Part shown: positions 8,130 to 16,677 of the stretch, in pieces
Layout of the letters: each line of letters opens with the position of its first letter
Numbering within the stretch: the first letter of the stretch is position 1
Translations under genes and position numbers: made by a program
DNA from: DASPKX01 sp035627835
Lineage (GTDB): Bacteria > Verrucomicrobiota > Verrucomicrobiia > Limisphaerales > SXQI01
Direction of reading: 5' to 3'
Assembly (NCBI GenBank): GCA_035627835.1
Contig: DASPKX010000020.1
Span: 1-29,334, forward strand
DNA: 29,334 bases
Notes under the pieces: model-generated
The model's database searches: none
What the model saw: only the letters and a program-made list of their open reading frames with translations
Told to the model about the DNA's origin: nothing

Positions 8130-8157
8130 TTGTGAAATCCCGCCTCAGGGGTACAGT
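8130..8157 (+). promoter_or_regulatory. Candidate promoter giving a near-leaderless mRNA
   Basis: TTGTGA (8130-8135) and TACAGT (8152-8157), each matching four of six consensus positions, are separated by 16 bases. The second box lies only five bases before the ATG of the FG-GAP protein gene, so transcription would start at or next to the start codon. No ribosome binding site is visible there. The assignment is tentative. Confidence 0.28.
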
Positions 8158-8162
8158 CTTTT

Positions 8163-11100
8163 ATGGAGGGTTGGAGGAAACTTTGCTTGATCCCGCTGTT
8201 GCTGGCGTTTTCGCTTCAACTGCACAGTCGGGGAGCCGTTCTGTCCTCTTTCCAGGCGGGTGATGGCGCATGGCAACTCGGCACGATCGCCGTCGGCAAT
8301 ATTGATGCCGACGCCCAGGCCGAGATCGTTGTGCCTTACCGCAACGCGCTCGGTCTCTGGATTGTTGATGCTTTCAAATACAACGGCCAGCGCGTTACCG
8401 GGTTCCCGTTTAACGGCCTCAACTTCCCCATCAACACCTCCCCAACGCTTTACGACCTCAATGGGGACGGACGTTTCGAAATCATTTTCACGCACGATTC
8501 CGAGGTCGTGGCTTTGCGTGGTGATGGCTCGGTTCTCTGGCGAAGCCCGGTAAACTCCCTCAACTACGTTCCAACGGGCGGCTTTATGTCCACTGTGGGG
8601 GGCTTTTACTGGTTGCCCAGTGAGGCTTTTCTCCCGCTGCTTCCCGCCACCTCCATGTTCTACTCGGAAGTCTCTCCGCCTCTCGTCGTCGATTCGAACG
8701 CCGATGGCCGGCTCGAAGTGATCACCGCCTGGAAAATTGATCCGAGCACGGTCGGCACAGCTCAGGATTACAACCCCATCGTGAACGACATCTTTGGCGG
8801 CGGCGAATGGGGCGCGCACGGTGAAGTCTGGTCTGGCGGTGTCGTCCACATGGATGCCCAAACAGGCGCCCTCGGCACGATCTATCACCTGCACCAACTC
8901 GTCGAAGCGGGCCTTGCATCCGCGCAACTCGATGGCGACCCCGCTCAGGAGATCCTCGTTCTTAATGACGCTGATAGCGTCGCCGCTTACGACACCACTC
9001 AGCCAAATGGCTTCCTCGGAAACGACCAACTCCACAAGCAATTCGGCAAAAACCAGCGTTTCCTCAGCGGCGCGTATCAAACCGGCGTTGACGTTCATGC
9101 CGCTGACATCGATGGCGACGGCAAGGACGAAGTCCTCGTTCCAAGTTCGCGCATCGACCCGAATTGGGAGCCGATGGCGACGATTCTCGATGATGACGGC
9201 GCGATCATCTGGCGTGAGTGGTTCCCCCCTCTCACGCACCCACGCACTCATGGCTGGTTCAACAGCGCCACTATGATTCCCATCAACCCAGACCACGATA
9301 ACAGGATCGACGTCCTCATGTTCATGCACGGCGCGGAACTCGACTTTCGCACTTGGAACGGAATCGAACTGTCATCGCGTCCGGGTTGGCCAAAGACCTT
9401 CGGCCAACGTCTCCCCTGCCCTCCGGTCGTTGGCGACATCGACGGCGATGGCCAGGAGGAAATCATCACCGCCACCTACAACCCCGCAAAGAACCCTTCT
9501 GACGGCGAACTCCTCATCTTCTCTCTCGCAGGACAGGTGGAGCATTCGGAGCCAATCCCCGGAGGTGTGAAACATATTCCTGCCATCGCGGATGTGAATG
9601 CCGATGGCTCTCCTGACCTCGTGTTTCGTTCCATGGCTGGCCGCCTCTACATCATGAACTTTGGGGCCACTGGTAACTCGCCTGTTTCGTGGGCGACCCA
9701 TCGAGGGGATATGCAACGGTCCGGCCGGGGGCTCCGTGCGCTGCGGTCGTCCACCGCTCCATTAATCACCGCAACTAAAGGGGCGCGCCTCCAGAATCAC
9801 TTCACTTGGAATGGCCTTTTCACGGCGGCAACCGGGTTTGAAGTCTTTCGCGCAATCAGCCCGAATGGGGCATTCACCCGCCTCGCCGCCCTCAACGCAG
9901 CGGCGCGCGAATTCACCGACACCAACGTCGAACCGGGCAACCTTTACACCTACGAAGTCGTCGCCCTTTACCCATCCGGCCCGCAACGCTCCGCTCCCAC
10001 ACCGATCCTGTCGGACTACACCGGCAATCTCCTGCGCAATGGTGGCTTCGAAGAAGATGACGACAGCCACTGGGATAAATGGTTCTCCGGCGATATTCCA
10101 TGGGCAAACATGCGCGGCTCAACTGTGGCTCACTCCGGCGCGCAATCGATGGAGATTCGCTTACAGAACCACGGCAACAACAGCTCCATCACCCAATACA
10201 GCCACTACGGCACACCTGACTCCTACATTCCCGTCACGCCTGGCAAATTCTATAGCTTCGGTGGCTTCATCAAATCCACTGGGCTGAACGCTCCCTCCGC
10301 TCATTGGTTCGAGTGGGACTCCAGCAAAACCGGCGAGAACACGAACAACCGCCCCGGTCTGCCTTGGCCGAACTACTTCACCCCTGCGCTGGAAGCTGGA
10401 ACCAACACCACACCGTGGACCTACGCCAATCGCGTCTTCCAAATGCCCAACGGGTTCCCGAACGTCCAACTCCGCCACCGATTCACCACTGAAAGCCCCG
10501 TCACGGGTTCGATCTACCTCGACGACCTCTTCTTCCGTGAGCTGCCCGCGCCTGAAGACGCCGCCCGTTGGACCAACCTGCTCCCATTCGGCTCCACCTG
10601 GCGTTATAATACCAATGCGCCCAGCGGGTGGACCGCTGAAACCTTCAACGACACGACTTGGAAAAGTGCCCCCGCCAAATTCGGCGCTGGGGTCGCGCAA
10701 AATGTGCGCACAGCCTTGCCCTCGAAAATTCCGTACTACTACTTCCGCACCACCTTCCAGCTTCCATTCAGCATTAGCGGAAGCCTCTCCGACCTCCTCC
10801 TCTCCGCCACTGCCACCGACGAATACGGTGGCAAAGTCTATCCCTTCCGGCTGTTCCTTAATGGGCAGGAGGCTCTCACCACGGGCATAGAAGCCGTCTC
10901 CGGTGAAGGCAACATCGTAAAGCACTACGACCTCACTCCCTTTCTCCCCCTCCTGAAACCGGGTGCCAACACCATCGCCGTCCAACTCCCGAACGTCTGG
11001 CAACCCACCTGGGACAACGTCGCCTTCGACCTCCGCCTTCAAGGGTTCGCTGCCAGCGACACTCCGCCTGCCGCCACCGCGCCGCGCTTCACATCGGTCA

Positions 11101-11321
11101 AACGCCTCGCAAACGGCACGATCGAACTCACCATCACCGGCTCGCCGAACAGGTCTTGGACCTTGCAATCGTCCAACCGCAACAACCCGTTTAATTGGGA
11201 AACGGTGCAAACCATCACCATCCCTGCGTCTGCGGTCGTGACCATGATCGACACCGGCCAGAACGGCCGCACCTCTCCTGCGAACACCCCACGTCGCTAC
11301 TATCGCCTGATACAGCCATAA
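8163..11321 (+). CDS. Secreted FG-GAP/VCBS-repeat protein with carbohydrate-binding-like module
   Basis: A 1052-aa exported protein. Residues 1-25 form a signal peptide (positive start, hydrophobic core, cut near HSRGA). About residues 30-520 hold FG-GAP/VCBS repeats of a beta-propeller, with calcium-binding DxDGDG-type loops such as DLNGDGRFEI, DSNADGRLEV, DIDGDGKDEV, DIDGDGQEEI and DVNADGSPDL. Next come a fibronectin type III-like segment (VFRAISPNGAF to YTYEVVALYPSG), a CBM4/9-like segment starting NLLRNGGFEEDDDSHWDKW, and a galactose-binding-like segment with WRYNTNAPSGWTAETFNDTTW. The last ~65 residues (WTLQSSN to YYRLIQP) match a C-terminal domain common on verrucomicrobial secreted proteins. 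Its role is probably binding or processing of extracellular polymer. No catalytic site is recognised. Confidence 0.85.
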   Translation: MEGWRKLCLIPLLLAFSLQLHSRGAVLSSFQAGDGAWQLGTIAVGNIDADAQAEIVVPYRNALGLWIVDAFKYNGQRVTGFPFNGLNFPINTSPTLYDLNGDGRFEIIFTHDSEVVALRGDGSVLWRSPVNSLNYVPTGGFMSTVGGFYWLPSEAFLPLLPATSMFYSEVSPPLVVDSNADGRLEVITAWKIDPSTVGTAQDYNPIVNDIFGGGEWGAHGEVWSGGVVHMDAQTGALGTIYHLHQLVEAGLASAQLDGDPAQEILVLNDADSVAAYDTTQPNGFLGNDQLHKQFGKNQRFLSGAYQTGVDVHAADIDGDGKDEVLVPSSRIDPNWEPMATILDDDGAIIWREWFPPLTHPRTHGWFNSATMIPINPDHDNRIDVLMFMHGAELDFRTWNGIELSSRPGWPKTFGQRLPCPPVVGDIDGDGQEEIITATYNPAKNPSDGELLIFSLAGQVEHSEPIPGGVKHIPAIADVNADGSPDLVFRSMAGRLYIMNFGATGNSPVSWATHRGDMQRSGRGLRALRSSTAPLITATKGARLQNHFTWNGLFTAATGFEVFRAISPNGAFTRLAALNAAAREFTDTNVEPGNLYTYEVVALYPSGPQRSAPTPILSDYTGNLLRNGGFEEDDDSHWDKWFSGDIPWANMRGSTVAHSGAQSMEIRLQNHGNNSSITQYSHYGTPDSYIPVTPGKFYSFGGFIKSTGLNAPSAHWFEWDSSKTGENTNNRPGLPWPNYFTPALEAGTNTTPWTYANRVFQMPNGFPNVQLRHRFTTESPVTGSIYLDDLFFRELPAPEDAARWTNLLPFGSTWRYNTNAPSGWTAETFNDTTWKSAPAKFGAGVAQNVRTALPSKIPYYYFRTTFQLPFSISGSLSDLLLSATATDEYGGKVYPFRLFLNGQEALTTGIEAVSGEGNIVKHYDLTPFLPLLKPGANTIAVQLPNVWQPTWDNVAFDLRLQGFAASDTPPAATAPRFTSVKRLANGTIELTITGSPNRSWTLQSSNRNNPFNWETVQTITIPASAVVTMIDTGQNGRTSPANTPRRYYRLIQP

Positions 11322-11377
11322 ACCCCGTGTGGCGCTAGGTTCAGGAGAAAACTTCAGGACAAAGCTGCTTTCGCAGG

Positions 11378-11383
11378 TATAAT
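11378..11383 (+). promoter_or_regulatory. TATAAT box overlapping the annotated ATG of the RCC1 gene
   Basis: A perfect TATAAT overlaps the ATG at 11382. If it is used as a -10 box, transcription would begin near 11390 and the real start would be the GTG at 11394 or the ATG at 11415, both of which still leave a signal peptide. No clear -35 box lies 16-18 bases upstream, so this may be coincidence. Confidence 0.3.
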
Positions 11384-13342
11384 GTGCGGCTCTGTGAAAG
11401 GCATTTTCGGTTTAATGTTGGCGGCGTCAGCGCTGTCGTTGACGCATGGGGCCGAGAAGCCGGTCGCAATGCTCTCGGCGTGGGGTTCGCCATTGTTCAA
11501 TGTTTCCCCCACCTTTTCGATTCCGCAAGTGAGCCCTGGCGCGCGTTTCACGGCGGTTGCTCCTGGCGAGGATTACACAGCTGCGCTGCGCTCCGACGGG
11601 ACCATGATCGCCTGGGGGACGTTTCAATGGGCTGCCGGGCCGTTCGCACCCCCGGACGATAGTTTCACCAATCTGACCGCCATAGCCTCTGGTGAGGCTC
11701 ATACCGTGGCTTTGTCGCGAAGCGGAACAGTCCGCGAGTACGGCTGGAACGCGGATTCATCAGCCTTAGCTCACCTGACGAACGTCGTTGCCGTCGCAGC
11801 AGGAAGGGCTGGCCGCCTCGCCTTAAAAGCAGACGGAACCGTGGCTGCGTGGGGAACCTCGGCGGAGAATCTCGAAGCCGCCGCAGCGCTGACGAATATC
11901 ACCGCCATTGCAGCCGGAGGACACAACCTGGCACCCGAGCGGACGGCACGGTCGTTTCCTGGGGCAACGGCTCAGTCCCTTTTAACACCAACACTCCTCC
12001 CGCGGATCTAACCAATGTCGTGGCCATCGCTGCCGGTTATCTGCACGACCTCGCGTTGAAGAGCGACGGAACCGTTGTGGCCTGGGGTTGGAACAATGAC
12101 GGTCAAACAGAGGTTCCAGCTGACTTGAACGACGTGGTCGCGATCGCCGCTGGGAAAGTTCACAATCTCGCGCTGCGCGCTGATGGCACTGTGGTTGCGT
12201 GGGGAGTTAAAAATGCCAAGTCCGGAGATAACCACGGCCAGCATAAAGTTCCGGCGGCCGCAACAAACATCGTCAGCATCGCCGCTGGCTCCGACCGCAG
12301 CTTCGCCGTGCGCGCCGACGGGGCCGTCATCAGTTGGGGCAAACAAGCGTCTGGCGCTGCCTTGAGCCCGACCGACTTCAGCTCCGTGCGCGATGTGGAC
12401 ATTACGGGCCAGCGCGGTGTCGCCTTGAGAAGGGATGGGCGCGTGTTCGGCTGGGGCTCCTGGTCAACGGGCGTGAGCGGCGTCACTCCAGACAGCATCA
12501 CCAATATTATCGATGTTGCTGCTGGCGCAGATTTCGATTTAGCCCTGCGCGCAGACGGAAAGGCCGTGACATGGCGCGGGAACCAGGTCTTTAACTCCAC
12601 ACTCCAGACAAACATGGTCACGATCTCGGCTGGCGGCTCGCATGGAGCTGGCTTAACGACGGACGGCCGTGTGCTCGAATGGACCTACCCTTTCGTGCCG
12701 CTCGAAACCACGCTCACGAACGCTATCGCTATCGACGCCGGCGGCACGTTCACGCTCGCCTTGGGCAGAGACGGCAAAGTCCGCGCGCGCGGCGTCGGCC
12801 CCGGGATCGAGATTCCATCGACGCTGGACAACGCCACCGCCATATCCGCAGGAGGCAATCACGGCCTGGCCTTGCGCCGCGACGGAACCGTCGTCGCCTG
12901 GGGCAGAACCAATGAAGGCCAGATCCTCGTTCCCGCAGGCTTGAACAACGTCCGCGCCATCGCGGCCGGTCAATTTTCCAGCTTCGCCCTGCAAGAAGAC
13001 GGAACCTTGGTCGGTTGGGGCAAATGGTCCCTTTCGCCGCGGATTGTTCCTGTCACTCACCCAAGCGCTTTGCCCGGAGGCATCACCCTTGTTGCCGGAT
13101 CCGCAACCGCCGCGGCGCTCGTTGCCGCTCCTTCAGTCGCGCTGAACATCCAGCTTCAAGGCGCGGCAGCAATCCTCTCCTGGCCAAACGACGGTGGCGC
13201 CTGGACACTCCAAAGCCAGAGCTCATTGACGCCGGTCGGCAGCTGGGACTCCGTTACCACCCCACCCGAGGACCGCTCCGGAATCTTCAGCGTCACCGTG
13301 CCAACGACGCAGCGCATGCAACTGTTCCGCCTAGCGCGCTAG
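11382..13342 (+). pseudogene. Secreted RCC1-repeat protein, interrupted by a one-base frameshift
   Basis: Two reading frames together encode one RCC1-like beta-propeller protein of about 653 aa. The first frame (11382 to about 11936) has a signal peptide ending near LTHGA and three repeats of the form G-x-x-H/Y-T-x-AL-x-x-DGT-V-x-x-WG. The second frame (about 11935-13342) carries ten more, such as GYLHDLALKSDGTVVAWG and GGNHGLALRRDGTVVAWG. The break falls inside the fourth repeat at 11934-11936 (CCC): adding one base restores HNLA-x-RADGTVVSWG. The C-terminal WTLQSQSSL to QLFRLAR stretch matches the end domain of the upstream FG-GAP protein. Either the gene is recently inactivated or the base loss is a sequencing error. 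The start may be GTG 11394. Confidence 0.85.
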
Positions 13343-13583
13343 ATTGCGACAATTCGCGCGTCACCCGTCGGCTGGCGGACGTGAACACGGAGGCAGCAGA
13401 GGGCACAGAGAAGAAATGGTTTTGCCACAAAAAAGCTCAGAGAACTCAAAAAGGAACTTCTAACTCAAGAAGGCGAGAAACCCACGCGCAGAGCCGAAGG
13501 TCGGCGCGGGTGAGGAGACTCGGTCACAAAACGCTGAGTTTAGGAGGCGCAGGATGTGGGAATTCCAAGCCGCGCATTCACGA
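13343..13583. other. Intergenic region with purine-rich dispersed-repeat-like sequence
   Basis: No gene is visible between the RCC1 stop and the minus-strand gene end. Positions 13384-13460 are purine-rich, with runs like AACACGGAGGCAGCAGAGG and GCCACAAAAAAGCTCAGAG. They resemble degenerate intergenic sequences that recur many times in some bacterial genomes. Only one copy is in this window, so repeat status is inference. Confidence 0.4.
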
Positions 13584-14660
13584 TCACCGTTCCTGCGTTT
13601 CCCGGACGGGAGCATCCTTGAATTCTTCCTCTGTTCGAGAATGCTGGACCTCAATGGGCTCAGGTATATCACGGAAGAACTGATCAAAGATGCGACCATT
13701 GTTAGTGACCTTGAAGTCCGTTCGCCTATCGGCTCGGCTGACTGCAAAACGAGAGTTTGGAGGATGCTGCACCAGCAATTCAGGTGGCAGCGCGTAGCGC
13801 GCGGCCTCACCCCAAAGATCTTTTACTGTAGTTACGCGTGGGCTCAGATCGACGGCAAAGACAAACAATCCCGAAAATAGTAAATCCAATGTCGGAATCA
13901 AAGCGGGTAGGTGCTCACCGCCGAACTGCTCGAATGCCCTTGCTTGATGGCTCGCACTGCAGCGATGATTCCATAGGTCCGAAACCGTACAACAAACCTC
14001 TGGAATTTTGCGGAACAGACAGGAAATGCGAGTTTTTAGTAAATGCCCGTGGTTAAAGAGCGCAGGCCCACACACGAGTCCCTCGACAGCGGAGAACTTG
14101 GCCAGGAACTGTAAACCGAAAATCCGAGATTCTCCCCCATGACGGTACATTTTTGACGAGCATCTGATCTGATCTGTTAGTTCGCTCGCCGGTTTGTTGC
14201 CATTCACTAAATCGGCAAACTTGAAGACTCTCTCATAAATCGCGGCGCGCCGCTTGGTCCAAGTCTCTTCAAAGGACGCAGTGAGTCCAATACTGGCCCA
14301 TCCACCTTCATCGACAAAGATCTGCAGGTGCAGATCGGGAGAATCCTTCTCGCGAGCGAATACCACGGGGCACACCCGAACCGACGATTCGGCCGCTAAA
14401 GCAATTCCATCCAGCATTCCACTCAATATGCGAAACCCGTGCGCGACGGCATGCATTTCGGAAGGTTCGTTCGTGCGAACACCAAAACATCGCACATCGC
14501 GGCTCTGCTCAAGAAACCGCCGAAGCTCGGGCACGTGCGCGCCACCCTCCTGAAAGAGTTCGCAGAGCTTTGCATCGGGTGTGGCGAAAAAATAATTGTG
14601 ATCACCGAACATTCGGTCCTCACCCAATCCTGTGAATAGGAAAAGAATATCCCTGCGCAT
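13584..14660 (-). CDS. Uncharacterised 358-aa protein downstream of an HNH endonuclease
   Basis: I do not recognise this protein. From the chosen ATG it reads MRRDILFLFTGLGEDRMFGD and continues for 358 residues. It has a mixed alpha/beta look: a hydrophobic first strand ILFLFTGLG, a PDAKLCELFQEGGAHVPEL segment, and a central VCPVVFAREKDSPDLHLQIFVDEGGWASIGLTASFEETW stretch of probable beta strands. There is no signal peptide or membrane segment. The start at 14660 lies eight bases after the HNH stop. A longer version from 14762 would overlap the HNH gene by 95 bases and is less likely. The tight spacing suggests co-expression with the HNH endonuclease and perhaps a defence or toxin role, but nothing in the sequence proves that. 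Confidence 0.6.
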   Translation of the reverse strand: MRRDILFLFTGLGEDRMFGDHNYFFATPDAKLCELFQEGGAHVPELRRFLEQSRDVRCFGVRTNEPSEMHAVAHGFRILSGMLDGIALAAESSVRVCPVVFAREKDSPDLHLQIFVDEGGWASIGLTASFEETWTKRRAAIYERVFKFADLVNGNKPASELTDQIRCSSKMYRHGGESRIFGLQFLAKFSAVEGLVCGPALFNHGHLLKTRISCLFRKIPEVCCTVSDLWNHRCSASHQARAFEQFGGEHLPALIPTLDLLFSGLFVFAVDLSPRVTTVKDLWGEAARYALPPELLVQHPPNSRFAVSRADRRTDFKVTNNGRIFDQFFRDIPEPIEVQHSRTEEEFKDAPVRETQER

Positions 14661-14667
14661 GGTGAAT

Positions 14668-15558
14668 TTAGCCTGCCCCTGGATTGTCGTGGGCATCCGC
14701 GCGCCCTGAGACCCGATGCATAGCTCTGAGCGTTCCAAGCGCGCTTTCGCAAGAGCGCGCATGCTGCCGTAGCAGTTCCCGGTCAGCGCTGAAACGCCTA
14801 GGCTCGCGAAGCCGTTTACCCTCGGATGCTAACAGGAGAGCCAAGCCATCACCTGGTTGGTCCGTCGTTGCTTTAGCAGAGGTCCGAATCGCGGGAGAAA
14901 GTCGGACTCGCAGATCATCATCAAACCAGAGGAGCCGTCGGTCAAAAGCCCGATCGTGCAGCGCGTTCAAGCATAGGCCATTGCGCGGGTTCATGCGTTG
15001 CGCGGGCTCTTGCGCCCACGGAATGATATGGCTCGCAACTAAAAGCTCAGGAACAGCTAGGCCGGTGATACAACACTGACGATCGTAGGCCGCGAGCACA
15101 GCTGTTCGGAAAAAGTGTTGATTCACACGCATTCGCACCAAGCGCTCGCGCTCTAACCCTTCCTTGGGAAGATCCTGTTCGTCGATTCCAGCGACATCCT
15201 CCACACGCTGGTCGCGAAACCGAGCAAGCAACACCTCGCTTTCGTAGGCGAGTTGCTCCGGGTTGCTATAAAATTCCCGCCAAATCTCCTCCTCTCCTTT
15301 CGACCCGTGGGCCGCCCCTCGAATGCCTCGCGCTTGGTGCTCTGGATCCAGCCTCGAGAAGTTCGCTAGTTTGTACGAAACAGCTCCCGGAGTGCGCTTA
15401 ATAAAGCGACCAAGCTCAATCAGCTTGGGGTTTGATTGGTGGATCGTGCCGAAGGGAATCTTGCAGTACAGATTGAAAGCCAAAATGAGCTGCTCGCGGG
15501 TCCAATCAGCGTTGCGGGGCACCTGTTTAGGAAAGCATTTGAGCAGCGTTCTATGCAA
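14668..15558 (-). CDS. HNH endonuclease (putative restriction endonuclease family)
   Basis: A protein of up to 296 aa. The N-terminal ~70 residues (WTREQLILAFNLYCKIPFGTIH, then IELGRFIKRTPGAVSYKLANFSRLDP) form the helical domain that usually precedes the nuclease in this family. The HNH core is at about residues 145-215: FRTAVLAAYDRQCCITGL, VASHIIPWA with His177, and NGLCLNALHDRAFD with Asn193 and His201. Metal and catalytic positions look intact. The furthest start is a TTG at 15558. A GTG at 15522, just before RNADWTREQL, better fits the family's N-terminus. Related proteins are annotated as restriction-type HNH nucleases. No cognate methyltransferase is in the window. Confidence 0.85.
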   Translation of the reverse strand: MHRTLLKCFPKQVPRNADWTREQLILAFNLYCKIPFGTIHQSNPKLIELGRFIKRTPGAVSYKLANFSRLDPEHQARGIRGAAHGSKGEEEIWREFYSNPEQLAYESEVLLARFRDQRVEDVAGIDEQDLPKEGLERERLVRMRVNQHFFRTAVLAAYDRQCCITGLAVPELLVASHIIPWAQEPAQRMNPRNGLCLNALHDRAFDRRLLWFDDDLRVRLSPAIRTSAKATTDQPGDGLALLLASEGKRLREPRRFSADRELLRQHARSCESALGTLRAMHRVSGRADAHDNPGAG

Positions 15559-15611
15559 CTATCTTTCTATCAGGAGCGTTGACTCCCTTCCCGCAGGTTT
15601 GACTGGTGCTG

Positions 15612-16418
15612 TCAGGTCTCGAAACAGGTGAACGTGTCGCCCCTCCTCACAAAGAGCGCGCTGGTGAGCCGATACGGCGCACCAAGCGAAAGGTCAGTCG
15701 CCGCTTTCTTGAGCTTTTCCGCTGCGCTTGGAGCCGCGCTATCTGCGACAAGCAAGGTCTCACGCGAGGGAATTGCAACCAGGATTTCTCCCGCGACGCC
15801 AAGGTTTTGCTTATTCCAAACGCGGTCGAGCAGAAGCAGGCTGCTCTCGAACATACCGCCTGCTGAAATAGCGAAAAGAGGTGGACCGCCAATGACTTGG
15901 GCAGGCGGCAGCACACGCTTGAGGTTTGAAATTGCAACGTCCCTGAGCTTCTCACCTTGCAGGTTCAATTCCTTCAATTTCTCTGGTGTGAGGTAGCCAA
16001 TGCTGGTCGGATTATCCATTGCGTAGACGATGTCGAGTTCGGAATTGTAAGGCTCAAAAACAAAAGTTTCATCGATCGGACCTCGAAAGTTAGGAGCCAT
16101 TTCCTTTAGGAAATCTTTGTCTTTAATGATGGGAACAATGTCACGGAGGAGGACCTTCTCCCGATCCACCTCAAGCATGCCAGTTACGTACTGTTCGATG
16201 AGGGCGTTGCGCTCGGTTTTATCTCGGAGGTAAAGCGCATAAGCGTTCGACAGATTGAGGGTCATCGATGTTTTGTCGGGCATCTCGACCTTAAGCTCAA
16301 ACGGCTCTGATGTTTTTTCGGCGGATGCACCTTTTGCCTTAACGAGGCTGGCAACCTCTTCAGTGAATTCTTCTGGAGACTGAGTCCGCCTTAAGCGGTT
16401 TAGGAGAGGCTTTAGCAT
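15612..16418 (-). CDS. DUF1444 family protein
   Basis: A 268-aa protein that resembles the DUF1444 (YtpQ-like) family. Supporting segments are LLRDIVPIIKDKDFL, LDIVYAMDNPTSIGYLTPEKLKEL, the GMFESSLLLLDRVW stretch and VAIPSRETLLVADS. The function of the family is unknown. It appears cytosolic, with no signal peptide. The chosen start is MLKPLLNRLRRTQSPEEF at 16418. ATGs at 16439 and 16541 are open but give an unconserved-looking leader. No clear ribosome binding site precedes any of them. It lies on the same strand as the HNH gene, 53 bases upstream of it, and may share its transcript. Confidence 0.72.
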   Translation of the reverse strand: MLKPLLNRLRRTQSPEEFTEEVASLVKAKGASAEKTSEPFELKVEMPDKTSMTLNLSNAYALYLRDKTERNALIEQYVTGMLEVDREKVLLRDIVPIIKDKDFLKEMAPNFRGPIDETFVFEPYNSELDIVYAMDNPTSIGYLTPEKLKELNLQGEKLRDVAISNLKRVLPPAQVIGGPPLFAISAGGMFESSLLLLDRVWNKQNLGVAGEILVAIPSRETLLVADSAAPSAAEKLKKAATDLSLGAPYRLTSALFVRRGDTFTCFET

Positions 16419-16677
16419 GGGAGGAGAGACAGGATGCATGGCCAACACCGCACGGCAAGAATATCCTCGGCCCTCCTCAGGATTAGGATGTTGGGGACTG
16501 AGCCATACCTCGCATCTCAACGTACGGACACGTGGCTCCAATCAGATAGTGCTAGGTCTGAGACCAACGGAAAGCCTGCCCGGACTAAACGCCTAGGGAC
16601 CACGACCCTGCGATAGACGCAGGAGGTGGGTTTTCGAACTGTAGGCCTGCGGCAATGGGGCTGACGCGTGAAGTTCC
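16419..16677. other. Intergenic stretch with no recognisable gene
   Basis: About 260 bases between the DUF1444 start and the zinc-ribbon stop. I see no convincing ORF. The only structure is a small perfect hairpin, CCTGCG-ATAGA-CGCAGG at 16607-16623, without a following T run. A GTTTTCGAACTG element near 16635 looks slightly like a tRNA T-arm, but no tRNA fold could be built around it. Confidence 0.4.

Noticed and set aside
8145..9329. Minus-strand open frame of 394 codons
   Set aside because: It lies entirely antisense to the FG-GAP protein gene, has no recognisable motif, and its valine/glutamate-rich text is what GC-rich coding DNA gives on the opposite strand.
10161..11210. Minus-strand open frame of 349 codons
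   Set aside because: Antisense to the 3' part of the FG-GAP protein gene, low-complexity Gly/Val/Arg text, no domain.
13554..13880. Plus-strand 108-aa open frame
   Set aside because: Antisense to the 3' end of the 358-aa gene, whose text looks more protein-like, and without any ribosome binding site or motif.
16590..16660. Possible tRNA (small stem plus a TTCGAA-like element)
   Set aside because: No acceptor stem or anticodon arm could be folded around it; only the 6-bp hairpin at 16607-16623 is real.
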